From assembly GCA_000431815.1 (NCBI GenBank), contig FR889228.1, positions 412-38,626 of the forward strand: a DNA stretch of 38,215 nucleotides. Reading direction: 5' to 3'. Positions 16,347 to 24,465 of the stretch are shown here, piece by piece (the stretch's first letter is position 1; each line of letters starts with the position of its first letter). The translations under genes and the position numbers were made by a program. Under the pieces are notes generated by a model. It was not told where the DNA came from. It ran no database searches and saw only the letters and a program-made list of their open reading frames with translations. Source of the DNA: Butyrivibrio sp. CAG:318 (GTDB lineage: Bacteria; Bacillota; Clostridia; Lachnospirales; Lachnospiraceae).

Positions 16347-16604
16347 ATGGAAGAGAAAGTAGCAATCATCGGAATTTTTATCAAAGATAATTCCAAAGCA
16401 TCGAAAGTCAATGACCTTCTGCATGAGTACAGCAGTTATGTGGTAGGCCGTCTTGGCATCCCCTATAAGGAAAAGAATATCAACATAATATCCGTTATTG
16501 TGTGCGCTCCGGCTGACACAATCAGCACTTTGTCAGGAAAACTGGGTAACATTCCCGGTGTTACGGCTAAAGCAATGCAGACTGTGACCGGGCAGAACAC
16601 ATGA
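16347..16604 (+). CDS. TM1266-type iron-only hydrogenase system regulator
   Basis: A small 85-residue ACT-like (ferredoxin-like fold) protein. KVAIIGIFIKDNSKASKVND at the start, IVGR-like YVVGRLGIPYKEKNINIISV in the middle and LSGKLGNIPGVTAKAM at the end match the family named for Thermotoga TM1266, often found near [FeFe]-hydrogenase maturation genes and related to the NikR C-terminal domain. It lacks a DNA-binding domain, so any regulatory action must be through a ligand or partner. AAAGGA is 6 bases before the ATG. It is followed after 16 bases by a complete ABC importer rather than by hydrogenase genes, so it may sense or control what that importer carries. The family is clear; the function is not established. 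Confidence 0.8.
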   Translation: MEEKVAIIGIFIKDNSKASKVNDLLHEYSSYVVGRLGIPYKEKNINIISVIVCAPADTISTLSGKLGNIPGVTAKAMQTVTGQNT

Positions 16605-16620
16605 AAGGATATGAAATATT

Positions 16621-17616
16621 ATGAAAAAGAAATTACTTGCACTGTTTCTTGTCGCAGCAATGATTTTCGGACTTACCGCATGCGGCAAAACATCATCACA
16701 GACCGATCCGGCCAGGGTTGAAGGATGTGATTTTAACATCGCTTCGCTCAAAGGTCCTACATCAATCGGACTTGTTAAGCTTTTTTCCGATTCAGATGCG
16801 GGAAACACCGTTAATAAGTACAATTACTCCATCTACGGAACCGCTGACGAGATAAGCACAGGTATGGTAAAGGGCGACCTTGACGTAGCCGCAGTTCCAT
16901 GTAATCTCGCTTCCGTTCTTTACAACAAGACTGAAGGACAGGTTGTTATTGCTGCTGTTAATACTCTTGGCGTACTTTATATTGTGGAAAAGGGTGAGGA
17001 GCTTGGCTCAATCGCCGACCTCAAAGGTAAGACAATTTACACAACCGGTCAGGGAACAACACCGGAATATACTTTAAGATATCTTCTGTCACAGAACGGT
17101 CTTGACCCGGATAAGGATGTAACCATCGAATTCTGTTCTGAGGCGTCTGAAGTAGTATCAACTATCGCAACTATGGACTCAGCCGTTGCAATGCTTCCGC
17201 AGCCTTATGTTACAGTTGCGCAGACTAAGGTTGACGGACTTAAAGTTGCTTTTGATGTTACAAAAGAATGGGAAAAAGCAGACAAAGACAGTACTGTTGT
17301 AACAGGAGTTCTCATTGCAAGAAAAGCATTTATTGAAGAGCACCCTGAACAGTTTAAGGCTTTCCTCGATGAGTATAAGGCTTCTGCAGAATATGCCAAT
17401 TCCAATGTAGAAGACACGGCAGAGCTTGTTGAGAGTTTTGACATTTTCAAAGCGGCCATTGCCAAGAAAGCCATTCCGGAATGTAACGTGACATTCATCA
17501 CGGGAGATGACATGAAGACTAAGGTTTCATCATATCTTAAGGTACTTTTCGACGCCAATCCTAAAGCAGTCGGCGGAAAGCTCCCTGATGACGGAATCTA
17601 TTATGTAGCTGAATAG
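16621..17616 (+). CDS. NMT1/SsuA-like ABC substrate-binding lipoprotein
   Basis: A 331-residue extracellular solute-binding protein. A signal peptide ends in the lipobox LTAC, with the lipidated Cys at residue 21, so it should be anchored on the outer face of the membrane. SIADLKGKTIYTTGQGT is typical of the NMT1/THI5/SsuA/TauA group (type II periplasmic-binding fold), which collects sulfonates, thiamine precursors, nitrate-like or other small molecules. The binding pocket cannot be read by eye. It is the second gene of a four-gene cassette with permease 10 bases downstream. The AAGGA site stands rather far (about 11 bases) from the ATG, which may lower its relative translation. Confidence 0.88.
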   Translation: MKKKLLALFLVAAMIFGLTACGKTSSQTDPARVEGCDFNIASLKGPTSIGLVKLFSDSDAGNTVNKYNYSIYGTADEISTGMVKGDLDVAAVPCNLASVLYNKTEGQVVIAAVNTLGVLYIVEKGEELGSIADLKGKTIYTTGQGTTPEYTLRYLLSQNGLDPDKDVTIEFCSEASEVVSTIATMDSAVAMLPQPYVTVAQTKVDGLKVAFDVTKEWEKADKDSTVVTGVLIARKAFIEEHPEQFKAFLDEYKASAEYANSNVEDTAELVESFDIFKAAIAKKAIPECNVTFITGDDMKTKVSSYLKVLFDANPKAVGGKLPDDGIYYVAE

Positions 17617-17626
17617 GATTTATAAT

Positions 17627-18403
17627 ATGAAAGCCAAAAAGATAATAACAACAATTGTATGTATATCCATATGGTTAATAATCTGGTACGCAGTTTCCCT
17701 GGCTGTCGGAAAAGACATTTTTTTTCCGGCTCCGGATGCTGTTATCCGCGCTTTGGTGTCCATGGCATCAACATCCGGATTCTACGCAGATATCTTATAT
17801 TCGATGCGTGGAATAATGGCAGGATTTATCATTGGGATGCTTTCAGGCATTATGCTTGCAATTCCTTCTTTCTGCTGTTATTATCTTGAGGCTTTTATTA
17901 ATATACCGGTCAAGGTAATCCGCGCTGTTCCCGTGGCATCATTTGTGATTCTCGCTCTGTTGTGGCTTAAATCATCAGCACTTTCCACGCTCATATCAGC
18001 CTCAATGGTCATGCCTATAATATACTCCCAGATGCTGTCTGCGCTCAAAAACACAGACCGTAAAATGCTGGAATTTGCCAAAGTGTATAGGTTGTCATTA
18101 ATGAAATGCATCCGGTATATTTTTATCCCTTCGGTAATGCCATCCCTCGTAAGTGCAGCTTCAGTCGCTGTGGGATTCGCCTGGAAATCAGGCATCGCTG
18201 CTGAAATAATCGGACTTATACGAGGTTCCATAGGCAATGAACTGTATAAGGCTAAATTGTATCTGGAAACGCCGAAATTGTTTGCATGGACCATAACCAT
18301 CATCATTGTAAGTGTGGCATGTGAGAAATTGATCACTTTATTGCTGCATATCGTTAGTAATTCACTCGGAGGCAGTTCACATGAAAAAACCCATAATAAT
18401 TAA
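17627..18403 (+). CDS. ABC transporter permease (SsuC/TauC-like)
   Basis: A 258-residue membrane protein with about six transmembrane segments; the first is at residues 6-28. The region around residues 145-165 (EFAKVYRLSLMKCIRYIFIP) is the EAA-type loop that docks with the ATPase, here with only part of the usual EAA...G pattern. It forms the channel of the importer together with the lipoprotein upstream and the ATPase downstream. The ATPase start overlaps its last 23 bases. Confidence 0.88.
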   Translation: MKAKKIITTIVCISIWLIIWYAVSLAVGKDIFFPAPDAVIRALVSMASTSGFYADILYSMRGIMAGFIIGMLSGIMLAIPSFCCYYLEAFINIPVKVIRAVPVASFVILALLWLKSSALSTLISASMVMPIIYSQMLSALKNTDRKMLEFAKVYRLSLMKCIRYIFIPSVMPSLVSAASVAVGFAWKSGIAAEIIGLIRGSIGNELYKAKLYLETPKLFAWTITIIIVSVACEKLITLLLHIVSNSLGGSSHEKTHNN

Positions 18404-18956
18404 TTCACTCACAGTACAATATGACGATAATAAAGTTATAGATGATTTTTCTTATACCATAGAACCCGGCAGATGCTATGCCGTCATGGGGGCATCAGGA
18501 ATCGGCAAGACTTCTCTTATCAATGCCATCATGGGACTTATTCCGTACACCGGAACAATAAGCTGTGACGAGGATTTCAAAATCAGTGCCGTTTTTCAGG
18601 AAGACAGGCTGTGTGAAGGAATGTCCGCATCCAGAAATATAAAGATTGTCTGTGACAGCAAAGAACAGATATCCCGTATTCCTGGATTGATGTCAGACTT
18701 TGGATTATCCGATTGTGTTTCGCGTAAAGTACGTAACTTAAGCGGAGGCATGAAGCGCCGTGTCGCCATTATCCGTGCGCTCTTATCGTCCCATGACCTT
18801 CTTATAATGGACGAACCGTTCAAGGGCCTCGATGAAACTACCAGGCTTGCCGTGATGCATTCAGTCCGTAAAGAAACCCCGGAAGATACCATATTAATGA
18901 TAACACATGATATCTCCGAGGCTGAATTTTTCAATGCTGAAATTATAAATCTCTAA
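18381..18956 (+). CDS. ABC transporter ATP-binding protein (short form)
   Basis: A 191-residue ABC ATPase that powers the importer. Walker A is GASGIGKTS near residue 36, the Q-loop is VFQEDRLCEGM, the signature is LSGGMKRRV, Walker B is LLIMDEPFKGLDE and the H-loop is ITHDISEAEF. All motifs are present, but the protein is 50-60 residues shorter than SsuB/TauB relatives and ends just after the H-loop region, so the family's C-terminal helices are missing. GGAGG lies 8 bases before the ATG, inside the permease gene. It ends head-on against yfhO with a 4-base overlap of stop codons, leaving no room for a terminator. Confidence 0.9.
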   Translation: MKKPIIINSLTVQYDDNKVIDDFSYTIEPGRCYAVMGASGIGKTSLINAIMGLIPYTGTISCDEDFKISAVFQEDRLCEGMSASRNIKIVCDSKEQISRIPGLMSDFGLSDCVSRKVRNLSGGMKRRVAIIRALLSSHDLLIMDEPFKGLDETTRLAVMHSVRKETPEDTILMITHDISEAEFFNAEIINL

Positions 18957-21694
18957 TTCCCATCTTCATCTTTGTCATTTTTCTTATGTTTTACCGGCTT
19001 TACTTCATCAGGTACTGCCATCTCTCCGGCATCATGCTCATCCTCTTTCAGCTTGCGGCTGCGTCTGTGTGAAAGAGTTATCGCAAGAGCAATTATAAAT
19101 ATAATTACCGATACAACTGAAATCAGAGCTCCGTCATAAAATCCCGGTGTAACATATACCATTTCAATATTATGTTTTCCTGCATCAAGCCTTAACATAA
19201 TAAACACATCATTCCATGTACCGGCATCGATTTCCTGTCCGTCAGCCTTAATCTTCCATCCGCCGGCCGGGAACCATTTTTCGTACTTCTTTGCAGCCTT
19301 CTCCGGAAGCAGTTTCTGAATAAAGCTCTCCGCTTTGACATTTGGTATAGTAAACAGCACATTACCCGCTTTGCTAAGTTCTATGCTGCCCTTAATGTGG
19401 TCACTGTTATATCCCGTAGTCACAAACATCTCTTTAGAAAGTTTATCATATAATTCCGCAATGGCTCCATTATCGATTGAAGCCGAATACAGAAGGGATG
19501 TAATGTCATTTCTGTGATCCGGGGTATATGTAAGAATTACATTGATTTCATCACCCCTTGACACATTTCCGATATCTATAACCGACATCGTCCTGTTTCC
19601 GGTGTATACATTCTTTCCGTTCACGGTAATATCTATTTTTCTTATATCCGATGACTGCACATATACAAGCATCTCTTCATCATCTGCGGTAATTTCGTAT
19701 GTTCTTGTGCCATCAGAATCCAGATTATCGGCAATAAGCCTCGTGGAGTTAAGATTATAAACTCTGCTGCCTCCGAGAGCTTTACTCATATCATTCATAT
19801 TCGTAAACGGATCAGCGCCGTTTGCAAAAGTAAATTCCGCAAAACTCTCCGGAATGGCATATCCGGTACTCAATGCATAATGATTATCATATATCTTAAC
19901 ATCTCCGACTTCTCTCTCAAACTCATATGCCGGTGAGTTAACATCATAATATCTTGTATAATAATACTTCACTCCGAGAAGCATATCCATAAATGCATTC
20001 TCGCCAAAATACATGACATTATTAATGCCTCCGGTAGCGCCTGTTTTACAATACAATTCCGTTAATGCATAATTATTGAATGTGTTGAAAAGCGACATTG
20101 AATTAATGCCATATACCGTTGCCTCATTCACAATAGAAAGATGTCCAAGGTTCTTAAGGAAACTGCAATCGGATATTATAGTACCAAATGACATATTACT
20201 GATGTCAGTATCCATATCATAATTCATTCTGTCCTCCTGGGCAGTATACACCTCATCGATTTTCTCACGGTAAAATCCTGCACTCTTGGATGCATTAATA
20301 GTATTAAAATCATTAATATATCTTCCGTAATCACCCATCGGCCTGCTGCTGACGGTAAATATTCCGGCCAGAAGCATGACCACAATTTCCCCGTATACAA
20401 ATACCTGTATGAGCACGAACTTGGCCTTACCGGACACAAATGCCATTATTACAAAATACACAATAAGTATCACGCCCGTTATTATCGCCGGTATTATAAG
20501 ATCATTGTTGAAATAAGCCATAGCCGCATATCCGGCAAGGAGCAATACCATCGCTGCCACCATCGAACTTTTCCTGACCTGTTTCTTTCTCTTATGGCAT
20601 ACCTCGAATGCCATTGTGAGCAGCATAAAAATAATCAGGAATGAAAATCTGTTAGGTATTCCCGTCTGCTCGTGCATTCCATGCCATATGAAATTCAAAG
20701 GCTTGGAATTCAGGCTGAAAAGCATTATTGCAAGCAGGATTCCGTTGCGGATCTTATGTCCCACCTTTACGCTTCCTGTTGTAAAGTAAGTAATTCCCAT
20801 AAGCAATACAAATGTCGTCATAAACAGATTGGCACGATTGCTGTCAAAATCTATTCCGACAGGATGAACCGCAACCATTATATTTTTAAAACTGTCAACA
20901 TAATTTCCGTAAAATTCCATTGCCGGAAGTGTCTCGGATGATATTGACGTATCCTGAAGTCCTCCAAACGAAGGAAGAAGGATTACCGCACTGATTCCTA
21001 CCGCTAGCAGTGATGACAAACCTATCGTCAGAAACTTTCTGATAAATGACTTAAAATTCTTAAAATCATAAGTAAAGAAATATAAGAATATAAAGATACA
21101 GCTTATATATCCTATAAAATAACTGTTAATTATCAGCATGGCGAGAAATAAAGTATACCAGTACCATTTGGGATTCTCTTCTCTCATAAGTATGTCAAGT
21201 CCCATTATCACAAGCGGGAACAACATAATGCCATCCATCCACATGATATTCCACATATAACCCGCAACAAATCCGTTTAATGCATATATCACGGAAAAAA
21301 GAACAATTCTGCTGCATCTGGCCTTCGGAAAACGGTTCCTTATAAATACCGAAAAAGTTCCTCCGCATATCGCAATCTTAAGGACTATAAGTACATTGAC
21401 AACATATATGATATCCGATTTATCAAACGGAAGCATAATAAGATTCAGCGGTGACACCAGATAATATGAGAACACCGCCCAGAAATCATATCCCATACTT
21501 CCGGTAAGCGAATAAAACATACTGCCTTTATCATGTATTATATCATAGTATGCGTTAAAAAAAGGCACATATTGCTCATAACAGTCGTTAGTTACAAGTC
21601 CTGTACCACACGTTAAATATGCTATTAAATAAATTAGCCCCATAATACCTAATGGGACTAATGTGCTTATATAAACATGCTTAAATTTCTTCAT
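18953..21694 (-). CDS. YfhO family membrane protein (GT-C-like)
   Basis: A 913-residue multi-pass protein. About twelve transmembrane segments lie in the first 470 residues, a long extracytoplasmic domain in residues 480-850, and a last membrane span near 860-880 followed by a charged cytoplasmic tail. TNDCYEQYVPFFNAYYDII after the first span is the acidic first-loop motif seen in GT-C lipid-linked-sugar transferases. In Listeria and Bacillus, YfhO proteins are needed to glycosylate lipoteichoic acid or other envelope polymers with sugars from undecaprenyl-phosphate. It starts 20 bases after the GGDEF gene, with AAGGAG 9 bases before the ATG, so c-di-GMP synthesis and envelope glycosylation share one transcript. 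The acceptor polymer is not known here. Confidence 0.88.
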   Translation of the reverse strand: MKKFKHVYISTLVPLGIMGLIYLIAYLTCGTGLVTNDCYEQYVPFFNAYYDIIHDKGSMFYSLTGSMGYDFWAVFSYYLVSPLNLIMLPFDKSDIIYVVNVLIVLKIAICGGTFSVFIRNRFPKARCSRIVLFSVIYALNGFVAGYMWNIMWMDGIMLFPLVIMGLDILMREENPKWYWYTLFLAMLIINSYFIGYISCIFIFLYFFTYDFKNFKSFIRKFLTIGLSSLLAVGISAVILLPSFGGLQDTSISSETLPAMEFYGNYVDSFKNIMVAVHPVGIDFDSNRANLFMTTFVLLMGITYFTTGSVKVGHKIRNGILLAIMLFSLNSKPLNFIWHGMHEQTGIPNRFSFLIIFMLLTMAFEVCHKRKKQVRKSSMVAAMVLLLAGYAAMAYFNNDLIIPAIITGVILIVYFVIMAFVSGKAKFVLIQVFVYGEIVVMLLAGIFTVSSRPMGDYGRYINDFNTINASKSAGFYREKIDEVYTAQEDRMNYDMDTDISNMSFGTIISDCSFLKNLGHLSIVNEATVYGINSMSLFNTFNNYALTELYCKTGATGGINNVMYFGENAFMDMLLGVKYYYTRYYDVNSPAYEFEREVGDVKIYDNHYALSTGYAIPESFAEFTFANGADPFTNMNDMSKALGGSRVYNLNSTRLIADNLDSDGTRTYEITADDEEMLVYVQSSDIRKIDITVNGKNVYTGNRTMSVIDIGNVSRGDEINVILTYTPDHRNDITSLLYSASIDNGAIAELYDKLSKEMFVTTGYNSDHIKGSIELSKAGNVLFTIPNVKAESFIQKLLPEKAAKKYEKWFPAGGWKIKADGQEIDAGTWNDVFIMLRLDAGKHNIEMVYVTPGFYDGALISVVSVIIFIIALAITLSHRRSRKLKEDEHDAGEMAVPDEVKPVKHKKNDKDEDGN

Positions 21695-21714
21695 AGACTG
21701 TTACTCCTTATTCA

Positions 21715-23094
21715 TCATTTCATTCTGGATTCCAGCTTGTATTGGTTACGGCCGTTCTCCTTTGAATAATAAAGGGCTTTGTCAGCTTTCATATATAATT
21801 CCGAATACTCAGATATATTATCGGTAGTTGCTATTCCGACACTTACTGACAAATTAACATATTTCTGGTCATTTTCAAACCTTGTATTCATCTTTTTACA
21901 AAGTTCCGCTGCGTGATTCTCAAGCTCATCCTCGTTCTTAAATGCCGGAATAAAGGCTATAAATTCATCTCCTCCATATCTTCCGAGATATGCATCGGTA
22001 AACACTACGCGCATGGCACCTGCGAGCAGTTTCAATGCTTCATCCCCGGCAAGATGTCCAAGTGTATCGTTAACATTCTTAAAATCATCCATATCTATCA
22101 GATATAATGCACCACGTGCATTTTCCTTCTTTCTGATAAAAAATTCTTCAACAAGTCCGTCAAATGTTCTTCTGTTATACAATCCGGTAAGTCCGTCATG
22201 TCTGGCTGCCGTACTTATCGCCTCTTTATCTCTCTTCTCAGCATACAACTGCTGCACGAAAGTCTTCTTATACTGTTCCTCAGTATTAATACGCTCTATA
22301 GCTTCATCATATTGAGCCTTAAGTTTATTAGCCTCTAACAGCTTAGCCTTGACGATATTGAAAGCCTCCTCAAGCTTTCCGACCTCATCATCCCTTACAG
22401 CCGGCAGATCTGCCATCTCACAATATCCGTCCTTGAAAAGTCTGGTCCACTCATAAACATCGGCAACCGGTGCAGCTATCTTGTTACGGATAAAATAAAC
22501 AGAATAAATACCTGACGCTATCAGTCCTATAAAGCTTATAAGCGCTATTACCTGTACAATACCTATTCCAATTGTAAATCTGCTGTATGCCGAATTACCC
22601 TGCTGCCATACAGCATATGATATATTATCAAGACCGTCGCTTATGTCCGTTACATGCAATGATATTGTATTATTATACATGCCGCATGCCTGTTCTTTAA
22701 TCTGCGACTGTTTTATCACAGTCATGTATTTATCTATCGTTTCATATTCATCCTGCATATCAACAATAACCGCACGCACATCACTTTCATATCCGAATCT
22801 TCTGCCGTACAGATCCGAAAAAGCTTGCTTTGCCTCTTCAAACCTGGTCTGTGCCTCCTGCAGATACGCATCATCCTGACTGTCACAGTATTTCTCCATG
22901 CTCGCCTTATAATCATATAAAGTCGTCGATGAATTCGATATATAATAATAGCTGTCACTGAAGAACTGTATGTTCTTCCTATAGCCTACAATACAATACA
23001 AAATTGCGAACAGGAACACAGCCGCCAACACAATTGTTGCCGACAAGACAATAGCTGTTTTATTCTTAATTGAATCCTTAATGCTTCCTATCAT
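21715..23094 (-). CDS. Membrane-bound diguanylate cyclase (GGDEF)
   Basis: A 459-residue signalling protein. Two transmembrane spans, at about residues 14-37 and 178-202, flank a helical extracytoplasmic sensor of about 140 residues; a HAMP-like linker and coiled coil (residues 205-290) follow. The C-terminal GGDEF domain starts at HDGLTGLYNRRTFD and has the intact active site RYGGDEF near residue 370, so it should make c-di-GMP from two GTP. The allosteric RxxD inhibition site, normally five residues before GGDEF, is absent (TDAYLGRY here), so product feedback by that route is not expected. It is the first gene of an operon with yfhO. The sensor ligand is unknown. Confidence 0.92.
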   Translation of the reverse strand: MIGSIKDSIKNKTAIVLSATIVLAAVFLFAILYCIVGYRKNIQFFSDSYYYISNSSTTLYDYKASMEKYCDSQDDAYLQEAQTRFEEAKQAFSDLYGRRFGYESDVRAVIVDMQDEYETIDKYMTVIKQSQIKEQACGMYNNTISLHVTDISDGLDNISYAVWQQGNSAYSRFTIGIGIVQVIALISFIGLIASGIYSVYFIRNKIAAPVADVYEWTRLFKDGYCEMADLPAVRDDEVGKLEEAFNIVKAKLLEANKLKAQYDEAIERINTEEQYKKTFVQQLYAEKRDKEAISTAARHDGLTGLYNRRTFDGLVEEFFIRKKENARGALYLIDMDDFKNVNDTLGHLAGDEALKLLAGAMRVVFTDAYLGRYGGDEFIAFIPAFKNEDELENHAAELCKKMNTRFENDQKYVNLSVSVGIATTDNISEYSELYMKADKALYYSKENGRNQYKLESRMK

Positions 23095-23134
23095 GTTAAA
23101 GTTACCTCATAAAATATCCCTTAATCACTATAAT

Positions 23135-23163
23135 AGTATACTTCTTTTCGCTTTAATAATCAA
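23135..23163 (-). promoter_or_regulatory. Promoter of the GGDEF-yfhO operon
   Basis: On the minus strand TTGATT and TATACT stand 17 bases apart, 41 bases before the GGDEF start codon. The -10 matches five of six consensus bases and the -35 four of six. Confidence 0.5.
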
Positions 23164-23204
23164 CAAATAATCCTGAAAACTGTGTGAAAAATACGTATCC
23201 GGAA

Positions 23205-24146
23205 TCACATGTCACTATGTGCTTTTACAAATTCCGCCACCTCACTCCAGAACTCATCCGGGCTGTCATACATCGCGTAGCACCCGGTGTCTTTTATGAT
23301 AGACATCCTGACATCAGGGGCCTTGATTTTTCCGGCATATTCCTGTACTTTGGTATACGGCATGCTATAGTCCCAATTTCCCGATATAAACATCATTGGT
23401 ATATCATATTCCATACTTTCCTCAAAGAGGTTGATATTTTTCATATACTCGCTGAGTTTGAAACTTATCTTAGGACCGTTCATCATTATATTCAGGTCTT
23501 TCATATCATAAAGTCTGCTGGACGGTATTCTCTTCATAAGTTCCTTATCCATTCCGCTTGCAATATTATACTTGCTCATAAGGACATTAAGTCTGGTAAC
23601 CTGGCTTTTCTTAAGACGGTCTCTTTCAAAAGTATTGTCCGTTGCTGCGGCCAGCTTATCTATCACCCTGACATCATGTCTGCTGCCTGTCTGTCCGGCA
23701 AGTTCCTTTATTCTGGCACATCTTACCGCGGTAATATTGCGCATATCAACTGCCTGTCCGTATCCTATATACCCTGACACCATATCCTTATGCTCTCTGA
23801 CATATCTGATTGCCGGAATGGTTCCCCAGTTATGCGCCATTATGAATGGCTTCTTTCCGGTGCGTTCTTTAACAATCTCAACAACTTTCTCAAGATCCGA
23901 ATAAATCTCCTCATATGTGACAAGTCCGTCCGGACTGTTATAATATGTTCTTCCCGCGCCGCGCTGATCGTAGAAAACCCAGCTGCACAGATGTTCTGTA
24001 TATCCTGCCATTTCCCAGCCGGCCAGTGTTTCCGCCATTCCCGGTCCTCCATGCACATAGAGAATAACAGGCATATCCTCGTTATATTCGTATGTTATAA
24101 AAAAATGTTTTACACCATTAATCTCAATATATTCTGTTTTTTCCAT
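23205..24146 (-). CDS. Alpha/beta-hydrolase fold protein with altered catalytic residues
   Basis: A 313-residue protein of the prolyl-aminopeptidase-like hydrolase group: VHGGPGMAET is the oxyanion-hole strand and WVFYDQRGAGRT the typical next motif. The nucleophile elbow, normally GHSWGG or similar, reads AHNWGT, so Asn106 stands where the Ser belongs (codon AAC, one base from AGC). The acid D259 is kept in SGNWDYSMP. The catalytic His, expected in a GH motif before the C-terminus, is replaced by C289 (TGCYAMYDSPDEF). With both Ser and His changed it probably does not work as a serine hydrolase; it could bind a ligand, use different chemistry, or be decaying. The frame is intact over full length. 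It is a single gene between the GGDEF promoter and a divergent intergenic region. Confidence 0.85.
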   Translation of the reverse strand: MEKTEYIEINGVKHFFITYEYNEDMPVILYVHGGPGMAETLAGWEMAGYTEHLCSWVFYDQRGAGRTYYNSPDGLVTYEEIYSDLEKVVEIVKERTGKKPFIMAHNWGTIPAIRYVREHKDMVSGYIGYGQAVDMRNITAVRCARIKELAGQTGSRHDVRVIDKLAAATDNTFERDRLKKSQVTRLNVLMSKYNIASGMDKELMKRIPSSRLYDMKDLNIMMNGPKISFKLSEYMKNINLFEESMEYDIPMMFISGNWDYSMPYTKVQEYAGKIKAPDVRMSIIKDTGCYAMYDSPDEFWSEVAEFVKAHSDM

Positions 24147-24181
24147 TATTATGCCGGTTCCTTTTCTGATTTTTCCACATT

Positions 24182-24187
24182 ACTATA
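24182..24187 (-). promoter_or_regulatory. Possible extended -10 promoter of the hydrolase gene
   Basis: On the minus strand TGCTATAGT gives an extended -10 about 36 bases before the hydrolase ATG. There is no clear -35. The 24147-24465 gap holds this, a plus-strand promoter and hairpin, and the promoter of the next gene. Confidence 0.3.
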
Positions 24188-24256
24188 GCACATTTTTACA
24201 CCCATTTCATTCTTTTCATTATTTTTTTAGAAATGTTATATTTATTTTATTTTATG

Positions 24257-24285
24257 TTCACACTTTGGTCTTAATTTCGTATTAT
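24257..24285 (+). promoter_or_regulatory. Possible promoter upstream of a hairpin in the intergenic region
   Basis: TTCACA at 24257-24262 and TATTAT at 24280-24285, 17 bases apart, each with one mismatch to consensus. Surrounding sequence is very AT-rich, so chance matches are likely. The next gene has its own promoter further on. Confidence 0.3.
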
Positions 24286-24291
24286 TATGTA

Positions 24292-24378
24292 CTTGTACCA
24301 AACCAAAAGAAAAGGCTTTATCCTTTTTCTTCATTCCTATCCGGCAGCCTTATTACCAGTAAGGCTGCCCTCCTTTTA
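24292..24378 (+). ncRNA. Candidate small RNA (about 85 nt)
   Basis: Between the possible promoter at 24257-24285 and the separate promoter at 24389 lies a non-coding stretch with two hairpins: AGAAAAGG/CCTTTTTCT near 24308-24331 and a strong 10-base stem at 24343-24369, followed by CTCCTTTTA. The unit looks like a short transcript with its own end. No known RNA family is recognised. It might also be only a stray terminator. Confidence 0.25.
24343..24369 (+). terminator. Perfect 10-base hairpin with short T-rich tail
   Basis: GGCAGCCTTA and TAAGGCTGCC pair fully around a 7-base loop. The tail on the plus strand is CTCCTTTTA, a weak but usable T-run; the minus-strand side has none. No plus-strand gene precedes it, so it may end a small RNA or insulate the next promoter. 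Confidence 0.4.
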
Positions 24379-24388
24379 TAAATAATAA

Positions 24389-24417
24389 TTGATTTTACCG
24401 TATATATAGAATATGAT
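24389..24417 (+). promoter_or_regulatory. Promoter of the orphan solute-binding protein gene
   Basis: TTGATT at 24389-24394 and TATGAT at 24412-24417, 17 bases apart. The expected start of transcription, about 24424, falls just before an upstream ATG at 24427, which supports using the later ATG at 24466. Confidence 0.5.
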
Positions 24418-24465
24418 AGAAATATCATGACAGAATTAATTTTAAGGCAGAAAGGACTTCCTCTT

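Noticed and set aside
24147..24465. Riboswitch upstream of the solute-binding protein gene
   Set aside because: The hairpins lie before the promoter at 24389, so they are not in that gene's leader, and no known riboswitch core is visible.
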